This document shows positions 8,519 to 16,159 of a stretch of 34,540 nucleotides of DNA, piece by piece (the first letter of the stretch is position 1; the number at the start of each line of letters is the position of its first letter). A program made the translations under genes and the position numbers. Under the pieces are notes generated by a model. It did not search any database. It saw only the letters and a program-made list of their open reading frames with translations, and was not told the DNA's origin. Source of the DNA: Methanosarcina sp. (GTDB lineage: Archaea; Halobacteriota; Methanosarcinia; Methanosarcinales; Methanosarcinaceae); contig NZ_JAQUVZ010000040.1 of the NCBI RefSeq assembly GCF_028693135.1, positions 1-34,540 of the forward strand, given 5' to 3'.

Positions 8519-9754
8519 TCAAGTATCTTCAAAAGATGTTATCAAACATCTCTTTGGGTGTAACCCTACACCCTCCACTCCGTCTGCAAATGCTTTTGGA
8601 GTTGCTTTCCTGATGATGTTCAGAGCTCCGTTGACATCGGCGTTGATAATTATCCCAGTTGCGGATTTGAATAGACCTCGTTTGATCCTTCTGCCTACGT
8701 ATTTAGCTCTGTGTTCTACAGGTTCGTTATCCAGGAAACTACATTTTGATGTATGACTCTCTTCTTGAAGTATAACTTCTATGTTGACTTCCTGAGCTTT
8801 ATACTGGATCATTTCAATTAACCTGGCCAGGGGGAGCTGAACGAACTTCTGGTTGTTTTTTCGTCCCATATTAACGTCTTGCTTCCAGTTTTCGTTTTTG
8901 CCAATTATGATTGATTTGACATTGTTTTTGATAGCGTAATTAACGATTCCACGGCTAAGTTTGTGGAAATAATCCTTTATCATGTTATTTCGTTTGAAGT
9001 CGAGTTTTGCTAATTTACTACCCCATTTAATTTTAGCCAGATCGTATATGTGCTGAATCCTGGCTTTTTTCATGTTATAGAACTGATTAATGTTGTTTGC
9101 AGTATTACCCTTAACAACAATTGGGTTTGCACCAAAGTTGTTTGCGATAGTTGCAATATTGTAAACGCCAAGATAAATTCCTAAAACTCGGCTTGAGTTA
9201 ATTTCATTCTAAGAAACTGTTTTGTCGTACACGATTTCACACGTATCCTTATTTGCGTTTGGGATTACCCGTACTTCTCTGAGGTCCACATCAACTAATC
9301 TGGTTTTCAATTCCAGGTTTACCGCTTTTGGGAATTTGAGTATACCATTAACGATTTTACATTGCTGGTTTGTGAATACCAGGATGTGTTCCCCATCTTT
9401 ATGTTTGTATTTGGGCGGTTTAGGGCGTCCCATAAACAATTCAGGAGATTTTGCGTATACCTTTAATGCCTTGAAGAACGATTTCCAGCTTTTATCCAGT
9501 AGTTTAAGTACCTGTTGAGCAGTCTGTGCTGGCAATGCTCTGTATTGTTCTGTGTTTTTTAGCATTGAGTAAAGCTGTTTATACCAGATACCTTCACCTT
9601 TTTCACCAGTTTCCTGGTAAAGATTATCATTTTCAAAGAATCTTTGCCGTATTATGTAGTTGGCAGTATTAAACAAATTTTTGGAAGCATGAGCTAGTCC
9701 TGAGATAGTTTCTGATTTAAATTGAATTTGCTCAGTTCTAGTCACAAGTGCCAT
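8519..9754 (-). pseudogene. tnpB: IS200/IS605-family TnpB with an in-frame amber codon and a mutated RuvC Asp
   Basis: One reading frame of 412 codons starts at the ATG at 9754 (CTGGAG 10 bases upstream) and ends in TGA at 8519. It is open throughout except for one TAG at 9209-9211 (codon 182), just before the RuvC domain. The N-terminal part is the helical/wedge region (SKNLFNTANYIIRQ; YRALPAQTAQQVLKLLDKSWKSF). After the TAG, RuvC-I reads GIYLGVYN instead of GIDLGVNN, a single G-to-T change that removes the catalytic Asp. RuvC-III (INADVNGALN) keeps its Asp, and GKNENWKQ precedes it. There is no TnpA partner. Methanosarcina can insert pyrrolysine at UAG, so a full-length but nuclease-dead protein is possible. 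Plain decay after transposition is the simpler reading. Confidence 0.85.
8534..8573 (-). other. Two adjacent hairpins at the 3' end of tnpB
   Basis: Perfect 7-base stems lie at 8534-8540/8545-8551 (4-base loop) and 8556-8562/8567-8573 (4-base loop), inside the last codons of tnpB. In IS605-type elements the guide RNA overlaps the tnpB 3' end, so these may be what remains of it. No typical right-end hairpin follows before the DUF1847 gene. Confidence 0.5.
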
Positions 9755-9807
9755 TTTAGTCAATCTCCAGCTTTTATACGAGTACGTTGATTGATAATAT
9801 CAGATGA

Positions 9808-9816
9808 TTATATAAA
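9808..9816 (-). promoter_or_regulatory. TATA box upstream of tnpB
   Basis: On the minus strand AATTTATATAATC forms a TATA box. Transcription starting about 25 bases on would give a leader of about 30 bases that contains the CTGGAG site at 9765-9770. The copy may still be transcribed. Confidence 0.4.
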
Positions 9817-9938
9817 TTACCATTATTACCATTTTTCATACCCATAAGGAAAACAGATGAAAAAACTCAATGAGAAAAGAAAAAACCTCATTTAAAAATA
9901 AAAAGTAAAAAATAAAAAATAAGAAAAAAAATCAAGGA

Positions 9939-10637
9939 TTATTTATGCCTTGCTTTTGGCAACGGACCGGCATAGAGTTTTTCAAGGGAATTAACAATGT
10001 CTTCAAGTTTATTGAAAGGAATCCCTATAAGCATTTCATCATTTTCGATGTCAGTGGCTTTTCTACACCCGAAGCAGCCTAAAGAGATATTTATTTCCCC
10101 TGTCAAGCTCGGCAGAATAGTTGTGTCGGCGCAGGTTGCCTGAAAAGCTGCACTGCTGAAGTTTGCCCGTCCACCTTTGTAGTAGGTACTTGCCGGGATG
10201 ACCCAGTAAATGGTTTCCGGCTTATCCACAAGAATAACTACGTCGGGATCGACCTTTGCATCCTTCAGAGGCCCTACAATGGTTGCAATTCTGCTTTCAG
10301 GCTCAAAAGCGGGGCGCTTTGCGATCATTTCGGCTGCCGCTTCCACGCTGTTAAACATCCCCAGGTTATGATGGAACTCTCCTGAAGCCACTTTTTCAGG
10401 TGTAGGAATAAGCCCAAGGCTTGAGGCTCCTACCACACAGGCATGTTTACCTGCAGGAATAATGAAAGATTCCCCTTTCCTAGCTTTCATAATAGACTGA
10501 CAGTGCCTGAGGTTTTTCTCGGGCTCTTGATACCCTTCGGGTATAGGCTCTCCTTTTTTAACAACTTTCACTGCCACCGGTTCGTACCTGAGGTCAAGTA
10601 ACTTGACCAGTTTCTCTGCAAGTTGAGTATAATCCAT
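9939..10637 (-). CDS. DUF169 family protein
   Basis: This 232-residue protein belongs to the DUF169 family (COG2043), widespread in anaerobic archaea and bacteria and of unknown role. Visible blocks are LRYEPVAVKVVKKGEPIPEG near the N-terminus, LRHCQSIMKARKGESF (residues 43-58), and the C-terminal SLGCFGCRKATDI with the conserved Cys-x2-Cys. Cysteines also occur in GKHACVVGAS and FQATCADT. The conserved Cys residues hint at a metal or cluster, but this is inference. There is no signal peptide or transmembrane segment. It has its own flanking spacers of about 175-200 bases on either side and appears to be monocistronic. The start ATG is the first in the frame. Confidence 0.87.
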   Translation of the reverse strand: MDYTQLAEKLVKLLDLRYEPVAVKVVKKGEPIPEGYQEPEKNLRHCQSIMKARKGESFIIPAGKHACVVGASSLGLIPTPEKVASGEFHHNLGMFNSVEAAAEMIAKRPAFEPESRIATIVGPLKDAKVDPDVVILVDKPETIYWVIPASTYYKGGRANFSSAAFQATCADTTILPSLTGEINISLGCFGCRKATDIENDEMLIGIPFNKLEDIVNSLEKLYAGPLPKARHK

Positions 10638-10836
10638 TTTATTCCCTCATCAACTACGTATTGAACTCACTACCGAATTACTACTTGAGTTATCAACTAT
10701 TTAGGAATAATATTAAAAGAACAGACTTCGATATTAATTAACATTTGCGATATTATTTGACTTTCTAATTTTTCAGTTAAATTATTCGGGAAAATTAAGG
10801 TTCCCTGCTCTGGATGGTTTTTAGATACATTTATTT

Positions 10837-11727
10837 TTAGGAAGTATCTGAAAGCCTCATTTCGATTTCTCCCCAGAGGTTACGGATAATATTTGCAAAC
10901 TCTACAGCCCCGGGGTCCCCGGAATGAGCGGCATATTCGATCACAGTTTCTTCCTCCATCATTGCCTCTGTAGTTATGTCTGCATAAGGCAAACAGGCAA
11001 GAAGAGGAATTCCGGCTTCCCTGCAAAAAGCCTCAATTTCAAGGCTCTTTTTCTCGTTGATATCATACTTGTTAATGCAGGCAACCGTCGGGATTCTGAA
11101 ATGTGCGGTAAGTTCGATTGCCCGTTTCAGGTCGTGGAGTCCGGAAACCGTGGGTTCGCTAAGCACAAGGACAAGGTCAGTTCCGGTAATTGCTGCAATA
11201 ACCGGGCAGCCAGTGCCGGGAGGACCGTCAATTAGAATGAATTTGCAGGAATGTCTATCTGCAAGTTCTAAGGCCCTTTTTCGGACCACGTTTACAAGTT
11301 TTCCACTTGCTTCTTCTCCAGTGTCCAGTTTTGCATGAGCCATTGGCCCAAAACGGGTTATGGAGGAAATTACCTGTCCGGAAACTCTCGGCATCAGAGA
11401 CACCGCGTTTTCAGGGCAGGCGACAGTACAGACCGCACAGCCTTCGCAGCTATACGGATTTATCGTGAAGTTTTCAAGGACTGCTCCGAATCTGCAGATT
11501 TCCCGGCAGATGCCGCAGCCAGTACAGAGTTTCAGGTCAATGGAAGCAAGTTCCAGTCCCAGACAATCCTCTGTTTTAAGTACCTGGGGCTTGAGGATCA
11601 GAGGCAGGTCGGATGCATCAACATCACAGTCTGCAAGTACAGTATTTTCTGAGAGAGAAGAAAAAGCAGCTGTAAGGGTGGTCTTTCCACATCCACCTTT
11701 TCCACTAATAATAGCCAGTTGCCTCAT
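10837..11727 (-). CDS. MinD/ParA-type ATPase with inserted two-cluster ferredoxin domain (first of a pair)
   Basis: This 296-residue protein has a deviant Walker A GKGGCGKTT at 9-17 and DCDVDASD at 33-40. An inserted bacterial-type ferredoxin carries Cys68/71/74/78 and Cys94/97/100/104, enough for two [4Fe-4S] clusters. The C-terminal half resumes the MinD fold (LIDGPPGTGCPV, LSEPTVSGLHDL). The family couples ATP hydrolysis to Fe-S or metal cofactor handling. The ATG at 11727 overlaps the stop of the upstream paralog by four bases (ATGA), so the two are translationally coupled and probably form a heterodimer. A longer frame to 11796 would start inside the upstream gene and is rejected. Context with two NifX-like proteins points to cluster or metal-sulfur cofactor traffic, as in the ORP locus of Desulfovibrio. 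Confidence 0.88.
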   Translation of the reverse strand: MRQLAIISGKGGCGKTTLTAAFSSLSENTVLADCDVDASDLPLILKPQVLKTEDCLGLELASIDLKLCTGCGICREICRFGAVLENFTINPYSCEGCAVCTVACPENAVSLMPRVSGQVISSITRFGPMAHAKLDTGEEASGKLVNVVRKRALELADRHSCKFILIDGPPGTGCPVIAAITGTDLVLVLSEPTVSGLHDLKRAIELTAHFRIPTVACINKYDINEKKSLEIEAFCREAGIPLLACLPYADITTEAMMEEETVIEYAAHSGDPGAVEFANIIRNLWGEIEMRLSDTS

Positions 11728-12578
11728 TGTACCCCCGTGCTTTTGCAAGCCAGTGCTTTTATCGTTTCGAACATCTCTTCGAACTTTTCCTTCCACTCGG
11801 GCATTTCCTTAACAAAGGGGATCCCTTCTGAATAGAGCCTGGCAATCATCCTATCATTAGGAATACGAAGCAGAATAGGAATCCCCTCAGCCCTACAAAA
11901 ATCTTCCACCCTTGAATCCCCAAGCCCGTCCCGGTTGAGAACGACTCCCACAGGAACCTTAAGAGCTCTTGCAACTTCCAGGGCAAGAAGGAAATCATGA
12001 AAACCGAAAGGAGTAGACTCTGTCACAAGCACACAGTAGTCAGCACACCCCAAAACTGCAAGGACGGGACATGCCGTTCCAGGGGGGGAATCAATGATTG
12101 CAGGTCTGCTCTCATCGATATGCCGCTGAAGCGACCTGATGACCAGCGTTGCCATAGCTTCCCCTATGTTCAGGATACCGTGGAAAAATGTGAGAGGGGT
12201 GTCAGATGACGCTTTTTCGATTATTCCGATAGACCTGGACTTTTCTTCTATGGCTCCTGCCGGACAGACAAAGCTACAACCACCACAGCCGTGGCAGAGG
12301 GAGGGAAAGAGCAGGATTTTTTTGGGAAGGGCAGCCAGAGCATTATACCTACAGAAATCAGCACAGTCCCCACAAAGAGTACACTTATCAGGATTGATCT
12401 CCGGGAATAGACAGGTTACTTCTTCTACAGGCTCCAGTTCAAAACCCAGAAACAAGTTGCAATTGGGCTCTTCCACATCACAGTCAAAAAGCTGCACATC
12501 TTCGAGAGCAAGGGCAAGGTTTACTGCAACTGTGGTTTTCCCTGTGCCGCCTTTACCGCTTGCAATTGCAATTTTCAT
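11724..12578 (-). CDS. MinD/ParA-type ATPase with inserted two-cluster ferredoxin domain (second of a pair)
   Basis: This 284-residue paralog of the downstream gene has Walker A GKGGTGKTT at 8-16, DCDVEEPN at 32-39, and two [4Fe-4S] motifs at Cys66/69/72/76 and Cys95/98/101/105. The MinD switch region IIDSPPGTACPV and the segment TESTPFGFHDFLLALE follow. The paired architecture, with both members carrying a ferredoxin insert at the same place, is typical of these operons and suggests a dimer with four or more clusters. It lies 40 bases downstream of the first NifX-like gene and overlaps the next ATPase by ATGA, so all four minus-strand genes likely form one operon from the promoter near 13550. 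The reaction is unknown. DVEEPN versus DVDASD may mark functionally different subunits. Confidence 0.88.
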   Translation of the reverse strand: MKIAIASGKGGTGKTTVAVNLALALEDVQLFDCDVEEPNCNLFLGFELEPVEEVTCLFPEINPDKCTLCGDCADFCRYNALAALPKKILLFPSLCHGCGGCSFVCPAGAIEEKSRSIGIIEKASSDTPLTFFHGILNIGEAMATLVIRSLQRHIDESRPAIIDSPPGTACPVLAVLGCADYCVLVTESTPFGFHDFLLALEVARALKVPVGVVLNRDGLGDSRVEDFCRAEGIPILLRIPNDRMIARLYSEGIPFVKEMPEWKEKFEEMFETIKALACKSTGVQ

Positions 12579-12618
12579 GAGCTGCGCCTTCTAACCCTGT
12601 ACATAAACTGAGCATCCA

Positions 12619-13005
12619 TCAGTGATGATGGTCGTGTCCTGAGTCATCGTGCCCGTGTTCTGCACAGGTATTTTCAGCACTGGCATTACAGAGTTTACCC
12701 GCTTTCCAGGCTTCAAGTGTATCCTGAACCGTACCTCCGGCACCCACGAAAACATCGATTCCATAAGACTCAAACATCTTGACAGCTTTGTACCCCAGTC
12801 CTGAACAGAGCATAATTTCAACCCCATTATTATGGAGGAACTTAGGCGGCAGGTCTGGTCCCCCCATATGTTCGCTGGTATTGGGGATCACAGAAACTTC
12901 TCCACTGTCTGTATCCAGGATTGTATAAGTGGGAGCCTTTCCAAAGTGCTGCTCTACGGTCCCTGACATGCCGTTGTTATCTTTTGTGGGTATACATACT
13001 TTCAT
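12619..13005 (-). CDS. NifX/NifB-C-terminal-like (dinitrogenase Fe-Mo cofactor fold) protein with His-rich tail
   Basis: The 128-residue protein has the RNase-H-like fold of NifX, MTH1175 and the Desulfovibrio orange protein. It shows MKVCIPTKDNNG at the N-terminus, VEQHFGKAPTYTILD, VEIMLCSGLGYKAVKMFES and a final AWKAGKL block. Members bind metal-sulfur clusters such as NifB-co or a Mo-Cu-S cluster. The tail HGHDDSGHDHHH is a likely metal-binding extension. I chose the ATG at 13005, six bases after a GGTG site; a GTG nine bases earlier is in frame but less well placed. It sits 40 bases before the ferredoxin-ATPase pair and should be in the same operon. There is no nifHDK in the window, so a role in nitrogenase is not implied. 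Confidence 0.86.
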   Translation of the reverse strand: MKVCIPTKDNNGMSGTVEQHFGKAPTYTILDTDSGEVSVIPNTSEHMGGPDLPPKFLHNNGVEIMLCSGLGYKAVKMFESYGIDVFVGAGGTVQDTLEAWKAGKLCNASAENTCAEHGHDDSGHDHHH

Positions 13006-13139
13006 ACAGGTCACCTTTTAAACTTTAAGACGTTTTACATATTTCTAAATATTTCACATAAAATATTGTTACAAAATGTTTTGGATTTTTGATATTTTGT
13101 TCTTAGTTTGAATCTTTAACCTCAGTTTGAACCTTTAAC

Positions 13140-13511
13140 TCAACTCTTATTCATACCACTATGAGTCGAAGCATTCGAGTTCTCAAGGAGAGCAAGCTTT
13201 CCGGATTGATATTCTCGAAGGGCAAAGGCTACAGTACCTTTGATTCCAGAGTGGGTTTCAATACCTGCTTCGGATAGTATGGAAAAAGCATTCGGCCCCA
13301 CACTTCCCGTTAAGAGAGTGTCTACCTCTGCACCCACCACTGCCTCTGCGGCCCGAATTCCTGCACCACCGGAGGCTTCCGAACCGGGATTTATGATTGA
13401 TGTTACGGACCCTATCTCCGGGTCAATGATCACGAAATAATTGCATCTTCCGAATTGAGGGTCCACTTCAGAATCAGGATCCTTGCCACAGGCACTTATG
13501 CAGATTTTCAT
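13140..13511 (-). CDS. NifX/MTH1175-like metal-sulfur cofactor-binding protein
   Basis: This 123-residue protein is a second member of the Nitro_FeMo-Co family. Its blocks are MKICISACGKDPDSEVDPQFGRC at the N-terminus, YFVIIDPE, GGAGIRAAEAVV, VDTLLTGSVGPNAF and GTVAFALREYQSGKL. It lacks the His-rich tail of its neighbour. The ATG at 13511 follows GGAG by nine bases; an in-frame TTG at 13526 sits on top of that GGAG and is rejected. It is the first gene of the minus-strand operon, transcribed from the TATA box at 13547-13554 and facing away from the DUF134/Mrp unit. It likely holds or carries a metal-sulfur cluster; which one is unknown. Confidence 0.86.
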   Translation of the reverse strand: MKICISACGKDPDSEVDPQFGRCNYFVIIDPEIGSVTSIINPGSEASGGAGIRAAEAVVGAEVDTLLTGSVGPNAFSILSEAGIETHSGIKGTVAFALREYQSGKLALLENSNASTHSGMNKS

Positions 13512-13546
13512 ATTTATATGCTCCAATATAAAATCCGCTGACTCTC

Positions 13547-13554
13547 AAATTATA
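13547..13554 (-). promoter_or_regulatory. TATA box of the NifX/ATPase operon
   Basis: On the minus strand GTATAATTTG is centred about 40 bases before the ATG at 13511. It predicts a start near 13525, immediately before the GGAG ribosome-binding site. Confidence 0.5.
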
Positions 13555-13691
13555 CATTTTTCGGTAAATTATTCAAAGAAAGTGGAGGCACATCAACCCC
13601 TCACAAACGCAGAGAAGTCAGAGATATAGAAAGTACAATTTCACACATATGAGTATAAATATTTATAGTTTTCTATCTGAAAAGAGAAATG

Positions 13692-13700
13692 GTTATATAT
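13692..13700 (+). promoter_or_regulatory. TATA box of the DUF134-mrp operon
   Basis: GTTATATAT, preceded by a purine-rich GAGAAAT that suits a BRE, lies about 31 bases before the ATG at 13728, so the leader is only a few bases. Upstream, ATAGAAA (13626-13632) and TTTCTAT (13670-13676) form a spaced inverted repeat that could be an operator in the shared divergent control region. Confidence 0.5.
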
Positions 13701-13727
13701 TTACTCTACAATGTGCATAAGTAACCT

Positions 13728-14066
13728 ATGAAAAAATGCAGAGGAAGACCAAAATGTCCAAGGCGTGTTGAGCAAACTCCTGATGTCACATATTTCAAAC
13801 CGCGAGGGGTCCCGATGTCGGATCTTGAAGTGATGTCCCTAACAGTAGAAGAACTAGAATCCCTGCGGCTTGTGGATATAGAAGGCCTCAGGCAGGAGGA
13901 CGCAGCCGCCAGGGTTGGGATATCAAGGAGAGCGTTCTGGGAAGACCTGAAAAACGCCAGAATGAAAGTAGCTATTGCTCTAAGCACAGGAAAAGCGATC
14001 GAAATAAAAGGCGGCAACTATATCAGTACTAAGTGTTCTGACACTAATGAAGATCTTGGCGCGTAA
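13728..14066 (+). CDS. DUF134 (UPF0251) helix-turn-helix protein
   Basis: This 112-residue protein opens with the family pattern [23 protein letters not shown] (residues 5-27). It continues with [41 protein letters not shown], a sigma-70-region-4-like helix-turn-helix in which [11 protein letters not shown] is the recognition helix. UPF0251 proteins are predicted DNA-binding regulators that often sit next to NifX-like and MinD-ferredoxin genes. Here the gene is first in the plus-strand unit, 55 bases before mrp, and shares a control region with the divergent NifX/ATPase operon. It may regulate both, perhaps in response to metal or cluster status; that is inference. No Fe-S motif beyond a few Cys (Cys4, Cys10) is seen. 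Confidence 0.87.
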   Translation: MKKCRGRPKCPRRVEQTPDVTYFKPRGVPMSDLEVMSLTVEELESLRLVDIEGLRQEDAAARVGISRRAFWEDLKNARMKVAIALSTGKAIEIKGGNYISTKCSDTNEDLGA

Positions 14067-14121
14067 AAGAAACAATAAGGGATAAACTGAAAATGCGGAA
14101 ATTATATACAGGCGATAAAAA

Positions 14122-14964
14122 ATGAAAGATAAAGTTCAACCACTGGAAAGTTTGTCGAAAAAACCCGATGAGCCCAAAATAGTAGTCAACCTCAGGCGTA
14201 TCAAAAGCAAAATAATGGTAATGAGCGGGAAAGGCGGAGTAGGAAAAAGTACAATTGCCGCAAATCTCGCTGTCGGGCTTGCCCTACGCGGGCACAGGGT
14301 AGGTCTTCTGGATTGTGATATCCATGGCCCGACTGTCCCTACGATCTTTGGACTGGAGTCCGCAAAACTTGAGGTAAATGAAGAAGGAATTATCCCAATT
14401 CAGGTGCTTCCCAACCTCTCAATAATGTCCATTGGTTTTCTGCTCGAAAACAAAGACTCACCTGTAATCTGGAGAGGGCCAGCTAAAATGGGGGCAATCA
14501 AGCAGTTCCTTGAAGAAGTTTACTGGGGAGCGCTTGACTTTCTGATTATCGACCTTCCTCCGGGAACGGGAGACGAACCCCTGAGTGTAGCCCAGTTGAT
14601 CCCCAACTGTGACGGTTCCGTACTTGTTACAACCCCTCAGGATGTAGCCCTAATCAGTGTCCGGAAATCAATTACATTCTCGGAAAAACTAAATATACCT
14701 GTAATAGGGCTTGTGGACAATATGCATGGGCTGATCTGTCCTCACTGCAATAAGTCTATAGATGTATTCGGAAGCGGAGGCGTTGAAAAAGCCGCAGAAG
14801 ACTTTAATGTCCCCATCCTTGCCAGACTTCCTATAGAACCCAAAATCGCAGAAATGGAAGACAAGGGCACGATCGTCCAGGACCAGCTTAAACACAGCAC
14901 TGAGTGGCAGAAGAATTTTGACAATGTCGTGACTGCCGTAGAAAAAACCCTTGACGAAAAATAA
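14122..14964 (+). CDS. Mrp/NBP35-type P-loop ATPase, Fe-S cluster carrier
   Basis: This 280-residue protein is a standard Mrp/ApbC/NBP35 ATPase. It has the deviant Walker A GKGGVGKS at 36-43, DCDIHGPTVP at 64-73, IIDLPPGTGDEP at 142-153, and the cluster-binding Cys206-x2-Cys209 in HGLICPHCNKS. Dimers bridge a [4Fe-4S] cluster through this CxxC and pass it to apoproteins; methanogen homologs carry Fe-S clusters. An N-terminal extension of about 28 residues precedes the fold. It follows the DUF134 gene in one operon. Together with the divergent ferredoxin-ATPases and NifX-like proteins it fits an Fe-S or metal-sulfur assembly locus, in the position that DVU2109 (Mrp of the ORP complex) has in Desulfovibrio. 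Confidence 0.92.
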   Translation: MKDKVQPLESLSKKPDEPKIVVNLRRIKSKIMVMSGKGGVGKSTIAANLAVGLALRGHRVGLLDCDIHGPTVPTIFGLESAKLEVNEEGIIPIQVLPNLSIMSIGFLLENKDSPVIWRGPAKMGAIKQFLEEVYWGALDFLIIDLPPGTGDEPLSVAQLIPNCDGSVLVTTPQDVALISVRKSITFSEKLNIPVIGLVDNMHGLICPHCNKSIDVFGSGGVEKAAEDFNVPILARLPIEPKIAEMEDKGTIVQDQLKHSTEWQKNFDNVVTAVEKTLDEK

Positions 14965-15584
14965 GGTAGAGTAAAAAGGAAAAAGATTTACATAATTCAG
15001 AATAGTTGAAGCTTCTATATCGGACTTACATTTCTCTATCAGAATAGATCCTTTTTTATGTTTCTTTTCCTTTTTAGTTTTTCTTTCTTTTCTTTTTCCC
15101 TGGTGATCCCTGATTAATTGGTTGGCATTATTCCAAAATAACCGCTAATGGAACCTCACGTTCTCTTTTCACGCGCCGCGCAAGGCTTGAGCCCGCCTGC
15201 GTACAGTAGATAAAAACTCAATCAATGGCCTTAATGGGAGCTTTAATATAAAAAATATCAATCATGTAACAGGGAACGACTTTTTCCTTTTTATCTTTTA
15301 GTCATAATAAGTTCATCCCCATCTTTTGTTTTTCACTCCTGCCACAGGACTCTAATATAGTAATTGATATGTATTCTATCGAATCCCTTAAATCGAGAAT
15401 CACAGATAGTTATTTACAGATGGTTAGGACCTTTGTTTACGGTTAATTATTTGTGTTTGACGGATAATACTATTGCAAAATTCAGACTTTCAGAATCAGT
15501 AGAAGCAAAATTATTTGTGAGAAGAGTGAATTATTAATACAGAAAACCTACAGAACTACAAAATAAAAAACCAATGTTGAGATT
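14965..15584. other. Intergenic region after mrp
   Basis: About 620 bases carry no gene that I can support. A T-rich tract at 15050-15100 (TTTTTAGTTTTTCTTTC-like) probably serves as the terminator of the mrp unit. A short GC-rich island at 15173-15205, with GCGCCGCGC and a small GGCTTGAGCC hairpin, stands out from the AT-rich surroundings. A TATA-like TTATTAATA at 15531-15539 may serve the lipoprotein gene. Confidence 0.5.
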
Positions 15585-16097
15585 ATGAATAAATTAATTA
15601 TATTACTGATCCTGCTTGTATCTGTACTCTTTACGGCAGGCTGTACTGAAAACCCGAAAAACACCGCAGCCGAGCTTACTCCGGATTTTAGAGGTGACCA
15701 GGAAAAAAGTGTTGTTGTAGAACTAACTGATCTGGAACAGATAAACACATCTGTTCAGGAAGGCCCTGTCTTTGTGAAACTCGGATCCGAGGGGTGCTCT
15801 GCATGTAGGGAAATGGAACCCATAATGAACGAACTGGCAGCGAAATATGGAGGAAAAGCCACGGTTATGTCTGCAGATGTAGCCAATAGCCATCAAATTG
15901 AAGCTTATTTCGGAGCGTACTACATCCCTGATTCCTTTGTAGTCGTGGGCATTGAAAACGGAGAATATGTTTACATGCAGGAAGACGGAAACGTTACCAC
16001 AGACAGATCCCAGGCAAGAGTTCAGGGGCTCAGGGAAAATCATGTGTATGAAGAGCTCATAAAAAGAGCCATTCTTTACTATGAAAATACAAAGTAA
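15585..16097 (+). CDS. Thioredoxin-like lipoprotein
   Basis: The 170-residue protein begins with a lipoprotein signal (KLIILLILLVSVLFTAGC) whose Cys20 would be lipidated, so it faces the outside of the membrane. From about residue 60 it has a thioredoxin fold with VFVKLGSEGCSACREM, a CSAC active site, followed by ELAAKYGGKATVMSADV and the cis-Pro region YYIPDSFVVV. Members of this group reduce or exchange disulfides in external proteins. It lies 62 bases upstream of ccdA, which supplies electrons across the membrane, so the two form a redox relay. In Methanosarcina this could serve c-type cytochrome maturation, which needs reduced haem-binding Cys. The ATG is preceded by only a weak TGAG site. 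Confidence 0.88.
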   Translation: MNKLIILLILLVSVLFTAGCTENPKNTAAELTPDFRGDQEKSVVVELTDLEQINTSVQEGPVFVKLGSEGCSACREMEPIMNELAAKYGGKATVMSADVANSHQIEAYFGAYYIPDSFVVVGIENGEYVYMQEDGNVTTDRSQARVQGLRENHVYEELIKRAILYYENTK

Positions 16098-16159
16098 AAC
16101 AGATTTCCGAATTAAAAACTATCGTAAAAAACTAAACTGAAAAACATCGAATCAGAACC

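Noticed and set aside
9074-9208. Frameshift between the two tnpB halves
   Set aside because: Both halves are in the same frame and the segment between them is open; the only break is the TAG at 9209-9211.
12619-13511. Nitrogenase cofactor genes
   Set aside because: The NifX-like fold is present, but there is no nifH, nifD, nifK, nifE, nifN or nifB in the window; MTH1175/ORP-like proteins are a better fit.
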